Part shown: piece by piece, positions 17,048-26,010 of the stretch
Position numbering within the stretch: the stretch's first letter is position 1
Layout of the letters: every line of letters starts with the position of its first letter
Assembly (NCBI GenBank): GCA_023410715.1
Contig: JAEYPN010000030.1
Span: forward strand, 124,001 to 188,000
Reading direction: 5' to 3'
Length of the DNA stretch: 64,000 nt
DNA from: Bacillota bacterium
GTDB lineage: Bacteria > Bacillota_I > Bacilli_A > Izemoplasmatales > UBA1188
The notes under the pieces: generated by a model
What the model was told of the DNA's origin: nothing
The model's input: the letters and a program-made list of their open reading frames with translations, nothing else
Database searches by the model: none
Made by a program: the position numbers and the translations under genes

Positions 17048-17830
17048 TTATCCTACATGTTTTTTAAGCTTTTTAATTGCTTTTATTTCAATTCCCTGTG
17101 CTTTATTTAAAGAAATATCTAAATGATCAGCAGTTTCTTTTAGCGTGTGAAATATTTTATCAGTATAGCCATACCTATAACTTATTACTTTTTTTTCTAA
17201 ATCATCTAAATCTTTAATTCCATCATTTAGCATTTCTTTAGTGTCAAAGGTAAAAAGTTGCTCGCTTGAAACTACAACATAATCAATTAAATTATTATTA
17301 TCATTTTCTTCGGTTAAAGAAATTTCTTTATTAGTTGCATTTAAAATAAGCGATAATTCAAGTACATCAATACCAATTTCTCTAGCTACTTCGTCCATTG
17401 AGACTGTTCTACCTAACTTATTTGTTAGTTCCTCTTCTTTTTTATAATAATTATTTTTAATTTCTAAAATTTTAATTGACTGTTTCATATGTAATGATTC
17501 ATCTAAAACTGTCTTTGAAATATACTTTTTAACCCAGCTTGTTGCATACGTAATAAAACGGGTATCAAAGGAAGGTTTATAATTATCCATCGCTTTAATC
17601 AATCCCATAAGACCTGCTTGAAGTAAGTCATCAAATAATGTACGATCATTATAGTGGTAACTTAAGGCAATTTTTGCAACATATTTTTTATAAGCTTTAA
17701 TGACAATTTGTTCAGCTGTTGGTTTTTCACTTGGCTTGTCCTTTAAAGCATGAAAAATATCAAGTTCTTCTTGACGGGTTAAATATCTAGTATCGCCTAA
17801 TTCTTTATCTTCTAAAATTCGACTTATCAT
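17048..17830 (-). CDS. Sigma-70 family sigma factor (alternative)
   Basis: 260 residues with all of regions 1.2, 2, 3 and 4. TRYLTRQEELDIF resembles region 1.2. FDDLLQAGLMGLIKAMDNYKP, then FITYATSWVKKYISKTV is region 2 with the aromatic 2.3 helix. LGRTVSMDEVAREIGID is region 3. DLEKKVISYRYG, then HTLKETADHLDISLNKAQGIE is region 4. It is too short for the housekeeping sigma-A and lacks region 1.1. Which group it belongs to is unclear: it could be a stress sigma or a sporulation sigma. No anti-sigma gene is adjacent. A reverse-strand TATAAT lies about 20 bases before the GTGG ribosome site. It heads an operon with dinB and the SRAP gene. Confidence 0.85.
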   Translation of the reverse strand: MISRILEDKELGDTRYLTRQEELDIFHALKDKPSEKPTAEQIVIKAYKKYVAKIALSYHYNDRTLFDDLLQAGLMGLIKAMDNYKPSFDTRFITYATSWVKKYISKTVLDESLHMKQSIKILEIKNNYYKKEEELTNKLGRTVSMDEVAREIGIDVLELSLILNATNKEISLTEENDNNNLIDYVVVSSEQLFTFDTKEMLNDGIKDLDDLEKKVISYRYGYTDKIFHTLKETADHLDISLNKAQGIEIKAIKKLKKHVG

Positions 17831-17883
17831 TTTACCACCGTATTAATTATACCATAAAAGAAGAAAAACGCACATGTAGCTTA

Positions 17884-18504
17884 TTAAGAATTTTTTAAAA
17901 TTATTTCTTCCACAATATTGGCGACATTTTCACATTTGTCGCAACATTCCTCTAGTTGATCAAAAATAATTTTCCAAAAAAAATGGCTAACAATATCATT
18001 TTTATTAACAAATAAGTTATGAATTGTAGTTAAATATAACTCGTCAGCTTGTTCTTCTAGGTTGTTTACTTGAATAATTAATTTTTTTATACGTTCTGAT
18101 TTTTTGAAATCATAAAATTCGGTCATTATTTCTTTAACAACTTCTGTTGATGTATAGATAATGGCCATAAAAGATTTAGTTTCTTCTTTTATTTTATCAA
18201 TATTAAACATATAAAGCTTCTGTAAAATTTCTTCAATCGCATCGACTATATCATCAAGAGATTGTGATAATAGTAAAATATCTTCTCTTTCAATAGGTGT
18301 AATAAATTCCTTTAAGAGTTTTTCACACATTAAATGTCTTTTAAGATCAGCTGAGTGTTCAATTTCATGTAATTCTTTTAGATTTTCTTTAAGCTTTTTT
18401 TGATCATAATCAATCAAAACTTTTTGTAAAAAGGTACTGCTTCTAACGGCATCTTGAGATAAATCAATAAAAGTATCATAGTAAAAATTCATTTTCTTTT
18501 TCAT
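17884..18504 (-). CDS. DUF47 (PhoU-like) phosphate transport accessory protein
   Basis: Helical protein of 206 residues from the DUF47/YkaA family, related to PhoU. The repeats of E/D-rich helix motifs (EIEHSADLKRHL near 47-58, SLDDIVDAIEEI near 86-97, NNLEEQADELY near 147-157) are the metal-binding bundle signatures. It is encoded 9 bases after the PiT transporter gene, the usual pairing, and presumably modulates its activity. Start ATG with AAGGAG seven bases upstream. Confidence 0.88.
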   Translation of the reverse strand: MKKKMNFYYDTFIDLSQDAVRSSTFLQKVLIDYDQKKLKENLKELHEIEHSADLKRHLMCEKLLKEFITPIEREDILLLSQSLDDIVDAIEEILQKLYMFNIDKIKEETKSFMAIIYTSTEVVKEIMTEFYDFKKSERIKKLIIQVNNLEEQADELYLTTIHNLFVNKNDIVSHFFWKIIFDQLEECCDKCENVANIVEEIILKNS

Positions 18505-18513
18505 AAGCTCTCC

Positions 18514-19560
18514 TTAAAACATCGTAATAAATAGTTTTGCTATAAAATATCCAAGCATTCCACATCCTGGAAAAGTTAAAATCCAAGTTAAAACCATTTC
18601 TTTAACTACATTCCATTTAACAGCAGAAAATCTTTTTGCAGTTCCAACTCCCATAATTGATGAAGTTTTCATATGAGTTGTACTTACGGGGATTCCAAAT
18701 GTTGAAAGTAATAATAAGCTAAAAGAGGCAGTTAAGTCTGAGGCAAATCCTTGATATGTTTCAAGTTTTATCAAATTCATTCCAACTTTTTTAATAATCC
18801 TACCACCACCAATTGAGGTACCCAAAGCCATAACGACTGAGCAAAAAATCATCAGCCATATAGGAATTTGAAAAGTGGTAGCATTATTAATTCCTTGCGA
18901 TAACGAAACACTTAGTAAAAAAACACCCATAAATTTTTGCCCATCTTGAGCACCATGCATAAAAGCCATCATTGATGAAGCGACAACTTCACCTTTTTGA
19001 AAGAAGACTTGGCTTTTTTTTCTATCTGATTTAGCAAATATTGAAGCAATTAGTTTAGCTACGATAAAACCTAAAATAAATCCCAATAACAATGAAAAGA
19101 TTAAACCATAAATAACTTTTAACCATTCCTTATAGTTGATTCCTTCAAGTCCATTATTAATGGCTATTGCCGCACCGCTAATACCAGCAATGAGCGCATG
19201 ACTTTCACTTGTTGGAATACCAAATGCCCAGGCGAATAGTGCCCAAACGACAATCGCAACCATCGCTGCACATAAGGCAATGAGCGCAACATTTGTATTA
19301 CTTCCAAAATCAACCATGTTAGAAATAGTATATAAGACCTTGGGAGAAATAATTGTCATAACTAAAACACCTAAAAAGTTAAAAATCGCTGCCATAAGTA
19401 TTGCTTGTTTTGGAGTAAGTGATCTGGTAGAAACACAGGTCGCTATTGCATTTGGTGCATCAGTCCAGCCATTAATTAGGATTACAAGTAAAATTAAAAT
19501 CACGGTAATTAACAAAATATTACTAGATCCTAGCGTACTAATAAACTCTTTAATATCCAT
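18514..19560 (-). CDS. pit: Inorganic phosphate transporter, PiT family
   Basis: Proton- or sodium-coupled phosphate permease with about ten membrane segments. The start chosen is the ATG at 19560, with AAAGGA upstream; the longest frame adds 22 residues without a site. The 348-residue product shows the two inverted PiT signatures: GWTDAPNAIATCVSTRSLTP near 30-49 and GTSIGGGRIIKKVG with ISTTHM-type VSTTHMKTSSIMGVGTA near the C-terminus. It is co-transcribed with the DUF47 gene. Confidence 0.92.
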   Translation of the reverse strand: MDIKEFISTLGSSNILLITVILILLVILINGWTDAPNAIATCVSTRSLTPKQAILMAAIFNFLGVLVMTIISPKVLYTISNMVDFGSNTNVALIALCAAMVAIVVWALFAWAFGIPTSESHALIAGISGAAIAINNGLEGINYKEWLKVIYGLIFSLLLGFILGFIVAKLIASIFAKSDRKKSQVFFQKGEVVASSMMAFMHGAQDGQKFMGVFLLSVSLSQGINNATTFQIPIWLMIFCSVVMALGTSIGGGRIIKKVGMNLIKLETYQGFASDLTASFSLLLLSTFGIPVSTTHMKTSSIMGVGTAKRFSAVKWNVVKEMVLTWILTFPGCGMLGYFIAKLFITMF

Positions 19561-19672
19561 AATAAATCCTTTCACATTAATTAGATTGATTAAGAATTCT
19601 TTTTTCAATTTTATTATAGCATACAAAAAAGTAAATATTTTTACCTATTTTAATGAATACGTTTTACTTTAT

Positions 19673-19698
19673 AAAAAAAGTGAAGATAATCTTCACTT
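19673..19698 (-). terminator. Terminator of the mur operon
   Basis: AGTGAAGA and TCTTCACT arms with an AT loop and seven T on the reverse strand, a few bases after the murD stop. Confidence 0.85.
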
Positions 19699-19701
19699 CT
19701 A

Positions 19702-20916
19702 TTATAATTTGTTAATTATTTTCTTAAAAGCTTCACCACGTTCTACAAAACTTTTATATTCATCATATGAGGGATTACCTGGTGAAAAAAGTAAGATATC
19801 ACCTGATTTAGCATTATTAAAAAAATGATTAACCGCATCAGTTAAATCAGTTATAACAAATGAAATGTTTTTTTTCAAAAAATAATTTGCAAGCTTTTCC
19901 CTAATAGCGCCAAATAAATAGACAAATTTGATTTTATTTAAGAATGGATCTAATTCATTGATATCATTATTTCTATCATATCCACCAAGGATTAAATAAA
20001 CAGGTTTATCAAAGGCGTTTAAAGCGGTAATTGTTGAATATGTTGAAGTAGATTTGGAATCATTATAAACAAGTAAACTATCGTTATATACTAGTTCTAG
20101 TCTATGTTCAACGCCTTTAAAATTTTTAAGACTATCTAATATTAAATGCTCATCTATTTTCAACTCTTTAATTACTTGTAAAGCCATTAAAATATTATTA
20201 TAATTATGACTACCACTAAGTTTAATATCTTTCAAAGAAATAAATTTTTTATTATTAAAATATATATCCGTCTTATCAAAATAAATATCTGTATCTTTAT
20301 CATACATAACATGCCTTAAAAAATCTGGAACTTCGACTTTGCTTGGATGAATTAGTAATTCATCTGTAAAATTCTGATATATGTTTCTTTTAGCATTTTC
20401 ATATTCTGTAAAATCAGAGTGATAATCAAGATGCGCTTTTTCAATATTAGTTATGATCGCAATATTTGGCTTAAATTCATTAACGAGTAGTAATTGAAAA
20501 CTTGATAATTCAACTAAAACATAATCATAATATTTTCCATCAAAAATTGTTATTTCATTATTTCCAACATAATTAATATTTAAGATATCCTTTAATAAAT
20601 TATAAATAATTGAACAAACAGTCGTTTTACCGCATGTTCCTGTTACAGCAATGTAATATTTATCAGGATAAAGTAAATAAAAAAGTTCAATGTCCCCCAT
20701 TACAAGTATATTTGTATTACACATGATATTTTTAAGGATATCGTCATAATAAATTCCTGGACTTTTAATCAGTAAATCAATTTCATCTATTTTTATGTCA
20801 GTAGTTTCTTTAAAATGCTCATACCTAATACACCTTTCATCTAATTCACGAATAACACCTTTTGCGCTTATTCCATTGCCCAATACACCTATGTGATATT
20901 TTTCTAAATCAATCAA
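19702..20916 (-). CDS. murD: UDP-MurNAc-L-alanine:D-glutamate ligase
   Basis: Adds D-glutamate to UDP-MurNAc-L-Ala in the cytosol. GVLGNGISAKGV at 10-21 opens the N-terminal Rossmann domain; the P-loop is TGTCGKTT near 112-119 (cysteine where asparagine is usual). NIEKAHLDYH and YNDSKST are further Mur ligase motifs. Length 404 is short for MurD (about 450). It overlaps the mraY stop by four bases. The order murE-mraY-murD matches the middle of the dcw cluster; murF and ftsW are not present. Confidence 0.92.
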   Translation of the reverse strand: MIDLEKYHIGVLGNGISAKGVIRELDERCIRYEHFKETTDIKIDEIDLLIKSPGIYYDDILKNIMCNTNILVMGDIELFYLLYPDKYYIAVTGTCGKTTVCSIIYNLLKDILNINYVGNNEITIFDGKYYDYVLVELSSFQLLLVNEFKPNIAIITNIEKAHLDYHSDFTEYENAKRNIYQNFTDELLIHPSKVEVPDFLRHVMYDKDTDIYFDKTDIYFNNKKFISLKDIKLSGSHNYNNILMALQVIKELKIDEHLILDSLKNFKGVEHRLELVYNDSLLVYNDSKSTSTYSTITALNAFDKPVYLILGGYDRNNDINELDPFLNKIKFVYLFGAIREKLANYFLKKNISFVITDLTDAVNHFFNNAKSGDILLFSPGNPSYDEYKSFVERGEAFKKIINKL

Positions 20917-21887
20917 AATAAATTTACCCCCAAAAGAACAGCAATTAACGCTGTAATTGTTTCAATCATACTAAATAGTAAAACTATTTTATTTTCTGAA
21001 TAACCTTTTAATTCGAAATGATGATGAAGTGGAGCCATTAAAAAGATTCTTTTACCTTTTGTAGCTTTAAAATATAGAACTTGAATTATATCTGATAAAG
21101 TCTCTATAATATAAACAAAACCAATAAAAAGTAACAGCAATTCCATTTTTAATAAAATAGAAATAGTTGCGAGGCTTGCTCCTATTGCTAAGCTTCCTGT
21201 ATCTCCCATAAATATTTTAGCAGGATTATGATTAAAGACTAAAAAGGCTAGTAACGCTCCTATAAATGAAGCTGAAAATAAAATAACATAGTGATTACTT
21301 TTGTAAATACCAATTATTAAAAAAGCTACAAAGGCAATGACTGACACTGTTCCAGCTAAACCATCTAGTCCATCAGTAAGATTTACTGCATTTGATGTAC
21401 CAACCATTAAAAATAAAATAAAAACACCATAAATCCAAATAATATTTAAATTATAAAAGCCAAATAGATTAATCGTTGTTGGATAACCAAATCTTAAATA
21501 AATATAAAAGTAAGCAATAGTAACGATCGATTCTAAGATTAATCTATAATTTCCACTCAATCCTTGGTTTTTTTTATGATGATAATTTAAGTAATCATCG
21601 ACAAAACCAATTAACGCAAAGGCTAATAAAGGATAAAGTAAAAAAAACATCATCATAAAAGGAATATCAAAAATAAATATTGAAATTATAACTGACATTG
21701 TAATCGCTAAAACAAAACCAACTCCGCCAAAACTAGGTGTACCGAACTTATTTAAATGCCTTTTTGGTCCATCTTCTCTAATATATTGATAAACCTTATT
21801 TTCTTTTAAATTTTTAAGTAAAATTGTAATAAAGACAAAAGAAAGAGTAAAACTCGCTAAAAGCGAGTATAAAATTATATTACGCAT
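20913..21887 (-). CDS. mraY: Phospho-MurNAc-pentapeptide transferase MraY
   Basis: Makes lipid I at the membrane. The start chosen is the ATG at 21887, five codons inside the longest frame, because AAGAGG stands six bases before it; it overlaps the end of murE by eight bases. The 324-residue protein has about ten membrane helices, DGPKRHLNKFGTPSFGG near 40-56, NLTDGLDGLAG near 169-179, FMGDTGSLAIGA near 226-237 and the APLHHHFELKG loop near 285-295. Confidence 0.95.
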   Translation of the reverse strand: MRNIILYSLLASFTLSFVFITILLKNLKENKVYQYIREDGPKRHLNKFGTPSFGGVGFVLAITMSVIISIFIFDIPFMMMFFLLYPLLAFALIGFVDDYLNYHHKKNQGLSGNYRLILESIVTIAYFYIYLRFGYPTTINLFGFYNLNIIWIYGVFILFLMVGTSNAVNLTDGLDGLAGTVSVIAFVAFLIIGIYKSNHYVILFSASFIGALLAFLVFNHNPAKIFMGDTGSLAIGASLATISILLKMELLLLFIGFVYIIETLSDIIQVLYFKATKGKRIFLMAPLHHHFELKGYSENKIVLLFSMIETITALIAVLLGVNLF

Positions 21888-23328
21888 GCATGGCCTCTTC
21901 ATTTATGATCTTTAAAACTGTTTCGTGGTCATTAAATGGAATTTCATCATTTCCAATAATCATTTTACTTTCATTTCCCTTACCAATAATCGCAATGATA
22001 TCATAATTTAATGACATGGCTTTTTCAATTGCGGTTGCACGATCTAAGATCACCTCATAATTTTCATGAATTAAATTCTTAGTCATATCATTTATGATTT
22101 CCATTGGATCTTCATTTCGTGGATTATCAGTTGTAAAAATTGCATAATCAGCGTGTGTACAAGCATAATTAGCCATAATTTTTCTTTTAGTTTTGTCTCT
22201 ATTTCCTCCACATCCAAATACCACAACAAAGCTTTTATTATACTGTTTAAGCTCTAAAACGACGTTTTTTAAAGCTGTGGCTGTATGAGCATAATCAATG
22301 ATGATAATCTTATCTTTATGATATATTTTTTCCATTCGTCCTGAAATATCATTTTTACTTAATAGATATTCAGGAAACTTCCTTAGGCCAATATTACTTT
22401 TTTTTAGAATCGAATAAGCCGCTAGAATGTTATACATATTGAAATAACCAATCAGGTTAGTTTTAATTAAGTATTTATTATCAATTAGGAAGCTTTGACT
22501 TAAATGATCACTTTCAATCACGTTTGTAATCTTATAATCTGCAGCTTTTCTTATGCCATAAGTATAAAAGTTTTGATCAAGCTTTTCAACTATCTTATCA
22601 TAATTTTCATCATCTTTATTTAGAATTAAATAATGGTCATCATCTTCTTTTTGTTTCATAAGGAAGGTAAGCTTTGTATAGAAGTAATCTGAAAGTGTCT
22701 GATGATAATCTAAATGATCTGAAGAAATATTTGTTAGTAAAATAACATTAAAATCAATGTATTTGACACGTAATTCTGCAATACCAATACTGCTTACTTC
22801 CATAATGACAAAACGAATATTCTTTTTTATAGCTAAAAGTAGGTAATCATATATTTTTGTAATATCAGGGGTTGTATTATCAGTTTTTTCAATTAGTTCA
22901 TTATTGACAAAGATGCCACTAGTACCTATTACTAGAACTTTTCTTTTTAAATATAGTAAATAATCTTTAACAATTTCAACAGTTGATGACTTACCATTTG
23001 TCCCTGTAACCCCAATTAACCAAAGTTTATCATTAAAATCACCATAAAACTTCTTTAGCAGTAAAGCCAAAATTTTTTTGGTATTATCAACTTTAATATA
23101 ATTAATTCCTGGTTTTTTTAAGCTTAAATCTTTTTCGTGAAAAATGGTTTTAGCTCCTTTTGATATGGCATTATTAATAAAATCATGCCCATCAAATCTT
23201 GTCCCTTTGATCGCTACAAAAATACTGTTTTTCTCTACAATCCTTTCATCCTTGCAAATCTTACTTACTAAATGATTTTTTACTTTTGAAGAAATATTGA
23301 TCTCTTTTAATAATTTCTTTAATAACAT
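21880..23328 (-). CDS. murE: UDP-MurNAc-tripeptide ligase, meso-DAP adding
   Basis: Adds the third amino acid of the stem peptide. P-loop TGTNGKSST near 110-118; TNISSDHLDYH near 199-209; FTTDNPRNEDP near 406-416. The DNPR motif is the mark of enzymes that select meso-diaminopimelate over lysine, which agrees with dapG and dpaA in this window. Length 482 is typical. Start ATG with AGGTGAT upstream. Confidence 0.94.
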   Translation of the reverse strand: MLLKKLLKEINISSKVKNHLVSKICKDERIVEKNSIFVAIKGTRFDGHDFINNAISKGAKTIFHEKDLSLKKPGINYIKVDNTKKILALLLKKFYGDFNDKLWLIGVTGTNGKSSTVEIVKDYLLYLKRKVLVIGTSGIFVNNELIEKTDNTTPDITKIYDYLLLAIKKNIRFVIMEVSSIGIAELRVKYIDFNVILLTNISSDHLDYHQTLSDYFYTKLTFLMKQKEDDDHYLILNKDDENYDKIVEKLDQNFYTYGIRKAADYKITNVIESDHLSQSFLIDNKYLIKTNLIGYFNMYNILAAYSILKKSNIGLRKFPEYLLSKNDISGRMEKIYHKDKIIIIDYAHTATALKNVVLELKQYNKSFVVVFGCGGNRDKTKRKIMANYACTHADYAIFTTDNPRNEDPMEIINDMTKNLIHENYEVILDRATAIEKAMSLNYDIIAIIGKGNESKMIIGNDEIPFNDHETVLKIINEEAMHA

Positions 23329-23347
23329 TTTATCACCTAAAAAGATT

Positions 23348-23391
23348 ATAAAAAAAATTAGCTTGATATTTTGTCAAATAAAAGCTAATTT
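23348..23391 (-). terminator. Terminator of the riboswitch-controlled ABC operon
   Basis: AAATTAGCTT and AAGCTAATTT arms, an AT-rich loop, then a T run on the reverse strand. Confidence 0.75.
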
Positions 23392-23398
23392 ATATTTT

Positions 23399-24130
23399 TT
23401 ATATAATTCTTTTTAAGAATTCTTTGGTTCTTTCATTTTTAGGGTTTGTAAAAATTTCGTTTTTAATACTTTCTTCTAGAATTACCCCTTGATCCATAAA
23501 TAAAATTCGATCGGATATTTCACTTGCAAATTTCATTTCATGGGTAACGATAACCATCGTCATTCCAGTTTTAGCAAGAGACTTAATTACATCTAATACT
23601 TCGCCAACCATCTCTGGGTCAAGCGCACTTGTTGGTTCATCAAATAACATAATTTCTGGGGACATAGTAAGGCTTCTTGCAATCGCAACACGTTGTTTTT
23701 GCCCACCCGATAATTTTCTTACATCACTATTTAAAAAGTCAAGCATCCCAACTTTATCTAAGTAAGTTTTAGCTTTATTTATCGCATCTTCTTTACTCAT
23801 TTTTAAAACATTTATTGGCGCTAAAATGCAGTTATCTAAGACTTTTTTGTTGTTAAATAGGTTAAAGTTTTGAAACACCATGCCGATTTTCTGGCGATGT
23901 AGGTCAATATTTTCCTGTTCTTTAGTGATATCAACGTTATTAAAGATAATTTCGCCACTTGTGACATCTTCAAGTAAATTTAAGCATCTAAGTAAAGTTG
24001 ACTTACCACTACCAGATGAGCCAATTATCGTTAATACTTCACCTTTATAAACATCAAGATTAATATCTTTTAAAACCTCTAAATTTCCAAATTTTTTATT
24101 TAAATTTCTAACTTGAATGATTTTTTCCAT
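23399..24130 (-). CDS. Amino acid ABC transporter ATPase (GlnQ type), probably lysine
   Basis: ATP-binding subunit of a polar amino acid importer, 243 residues. Walker A GSSGSGKST near 36-44, signature LSGGQKQRVAIARSL near 139-153, Walker B IMLFDEPTSALDPE near 159-172 and the H-loop VTHEMKFA near 195-202. It directly follows the permease gene (one base apart). The lysine riboswitch before the operon makes lysine the likely substrate. Confidence 0.93.
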   Translation of the reverse strand: MEKIIQVRNLNKKFGNLEVLKDINLDVYKGEVLTIIGSSGSGKSTLLRCLNLLEDVTSGEIIFNNVDITKEQENIDLHRQKIGMVFQNFNLFNNKKVLDNCILAPINVLKMSKEDAINKAKTYLDKVGMLDFLNSDVRKLSGGQKQRVAIARSLTMSPEIMLFDEPTSALDPEMVGEVLDVIKSLAKTGMTMVIVTHEMKFASEISDRILFMDQGVILEESIKNEIFTNPKNERTKEFLKRII

Positions 24131-24868
24131 TTAGTTGGAACTTGGAAGTTCCTTCACCTCCATATTCATTCTTTTTTCAATCATAATCAAGATTTTTGAT
24201 GTCGTATAAGTCAAGATTAAGTAAATAAAGGCAGCTACTAACATTGCTTCAAATTGCGTCGAATTAGCCGCACCAGCCTTATAAGCTACACGATATAAAT
24301 CTACAACCTGAATTACACTTAAAATTGATGTATCTTTGACATTTACAATAAATTCATTACCTATTGAAGGGAAGGAATTCTTGATAGCTTGTGGGAAAAT
24401 AATATAGCGTAAAGTTTGTCCTTTAGACAAACCTAAGCTTCTTGCGGCTTCTTCTTGACCTTTATCAATTGATTGGATTCCCCCACGCACAACCTCTGCT
24501 AAATAGGCGGTAGTATTTAAAGAAACAGTAATTAAACCCGCTGTTAGAGGTGGTAATGAGAAATTTCCATTAAATAAACGATTGACCCCATAATAAATGA
24601 TCATGGCTTGTACAATCATGGGTGTTCCTCTCACAACTGTAACATATGTTTTAGCAAAAGCCTGACCAACTTTTTTAAAGAAAATCACAATTTTCTTATC
24701 ATTTTTCTGAATTTTTTGCATCCTAAGTGCAACTAAAATGAAGGATAAGAATAAACCAACAATCGTTCCTGCAAGTGATAGTAAAAGTGTAATGCCTATA
24801 CCTTTAAGTAGTTGATTTAACCAACCACTAATGATATCCCACATATTTGTAAAAATACTAAGTAACAT
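24131..24868 (-). CDS. Amino acid ABC transporter permease (HisM/GlnP type)
   Basis: 245 residues with about five membrane segments. VTVVRGTPMIVQAMIIYYG near 77-95 and the EAA loop EEAARSLGLSKGQTLRYIIFP near 139-159 are typical of the polar amino acid family. One permease gene suggests a homodimer. It lies between the binding protein and ATPase genes in the riboswitch operon. Confidence 0.93.
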   Translation of the reverse strand: MLLSIFTNMWDIISGWLNQLLKGIGITLLLSLAGTIVGLFLSFILVALRMQKIQKNDKKIVIFFKKVGQAFAKTYVTVVRGTPMIVQAMIIYYGVNRLFNGNFSLPPLTAGLITVSLNTTAYLAEVVRGGIQSIDKGQEEAARSLGLSKGQTLRYIIFPQAIKNSFPSIGNEFIVNVKDTSILSVIQVVDLYRVAYKAGAANSTQFEAMLVAAFIYLILTYTTSKILIMIEKRMNMEVKELPSSN

Positions 24869-24879
24869 TATTTATGCCT

Positions 24880-25695
24880 CTATTCTGCTTGTTTTCTAAC
24901 GTGAGTTAACATAATTTCATTTCTTTTATCATCCGAAATATTTTTTAAAGCGTCATTAACCTTAGAAGCTAATTCTTTATCACTTTTTCTTAAACCGATT
25001 GATACGATAATATCTTCTTCTTTTACATTAAAATTTTCATCAAGTTCAACATAAGTAAGTGTTTCATTTGATGCAATTATCGCTTCTGCTACTGGTTTTT
25101 CTAAAATCGCAATATCAGCAGTACCAGATTTAATTGCTGTAGTAATTAAACCTACATCATTAAGTGGTTCTTGGTGTGTTATACCTGGTAGTTGATCTAG
25201 TAAAGTATCATAAAGCGTTTCAATTTGTCCAACACCTCTTGCACCATTAAAGTCGGTTAATTTTGTAGCACTAGTATATTTAGCATCTTTTTTCATTAAA
25301 ACGACATGGGTAGTACGGTAATAGCCATCAGAAAAAATAATTTGTTTCTTTCTTACTTCGGTTGGGCTCATACCGGCAATGATTAAATCAATATTACCAG
25401 TTTTTAGTTCAGTAATCAATGATTCCCATTCAATCATCTTAATTTTGACTTTTTTTCCTAGAGCTTTACCAATAAGTAAAGCTATTTCTACATCATAGCC
25501 ATCAACATAGAAGCTTGCTCCTTCTACTTTAACATTGGTAGGTGTCGAAACATTTTCCGCATAGTTAAATGGAGCATAAGCACATTCCATACCAACAACG
25601 AGATATTCACTAGAAAAGTCATACTTTTTTTCACTACATCCCGTTAAAATTAAACAAAAAGCACATAAAGTTAAAATCAAAATCTTTCTCATCAT
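24880..25695 (-). CDS. Amino acid ABC transporter binding lipoprotein
   Basis: 271 residues. An N-terminal signal with lipobox LTGC (cysteine near 20) anchors it outside the membrane. The SBP family 3 domain follows: LVVGMECAYAPFNY near 32-45, GYDVEIALLIGKALGKK near 70-86 and GMSPTEVRKKQIIFSDGYY near 111-129. First gene after the lysine riboswitch, with AAGGAG upstream. Lysine specificity comes from the riboswitch, not from the protein. Confidence 0.92.
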   Translation of the reverse strand: MMRKILILTLCAFCLILTGCSEKKYDFSSEYLVVGMECAYAPFNYAENVSTPTNVKVEGASFYVDGYDVEIALLIGKALGKKVKIKMIEWESLITELKTGNIDLIIAGMSPTEVRKKQIIFSDGYYRTTHVVLMKKDAKYTSATKLTDFNGARGVGQIETLYDTLLDQLPGITHQEPLNDVGLITTAIKSGTADIAILEKPVAEAIIASNETLTYVELDENFNVKEEDIIVSIGLRKSDKELASKVNDALKNISDDKRNEIMLTHVRKQAE

Positions 25696-25715
25696 TCTTC
25701 TCCTTAGTTAAAATC

Positions 25716-25922
25716 AAAAAAGCGCCTCATTAGACGCTTTTAAAAATTGATTTTAATAATCGATTTTAGCGCCTCTACAAGATATTGTAGGAGTGTTATA
25801 TGTTTTCCATATAACCCCACGAGTTATTTCTTGCCAGAAATAATCGTTCGGCGATGGTTACCTTTCTGCTTCTTCACAGGATGCCTCCTCTAAAGCATAA
25901 TCATTTACATCGCTACCTCTAA
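25716..25922 (-). promoter_or_regulatory. Lysine riboswitch (L box) with terminator
   Basis: Reverse strand, 5' to 3': AGAGGTAGCG opens the aptamer (25915-25920), then ATGCTTTAGAGGAGGCAT, TGTGAAGAAGCAGAAAGG, CATCGCCGAACG with a GGCAAG bulge, a long GTTATATG/CATATAAC hairpin and a last arm CTACAATATCTTGTAGAGG. TTTAG at the 5' end pairs with CTAAA after the aptamer (P1). This matches the order of conserved L-box elements. An expression platform follows: AAAGCGTC and GAGGCGCTTT form a terminator with a T run at 25716-25742. The element sits before the ABC importer, so lysine should switch the operon off. Confidence 0.85.
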
Positions 25923-25949
25923 ACTAATAATATTCTTTTTTGTTACCTT

Positions 25950-25978
25950 ATTATATTTAATTTGTAGACATTTGTAAA
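25950..25978 (-). promoter_or_regulatory. Sigma-A promoter of the lysine transporter operon
   Basis: Reverse strand TTTACA, 17 bases, TATAAT, about 28 bases before the aptamer starts. Confidence 0.75.
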
Positions 25979-26010
25979 CCTAAATTTATATATTTTCTAA
26001 TGTAAACGTT

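Noticed and set aside
19280..19828. 182-codon forward ORF opposite the PiT and murD genes
   Set aside because: It is antisense to two clear genes and to a terminator, and no motif is seen in its translation.
23357..23393. Possible promoter TTGACA...TATAAT before murE
   Set aside because: The boxes are 21 bases apart, too far for sigma-A, and they lie in the terminator of the upstream operon.
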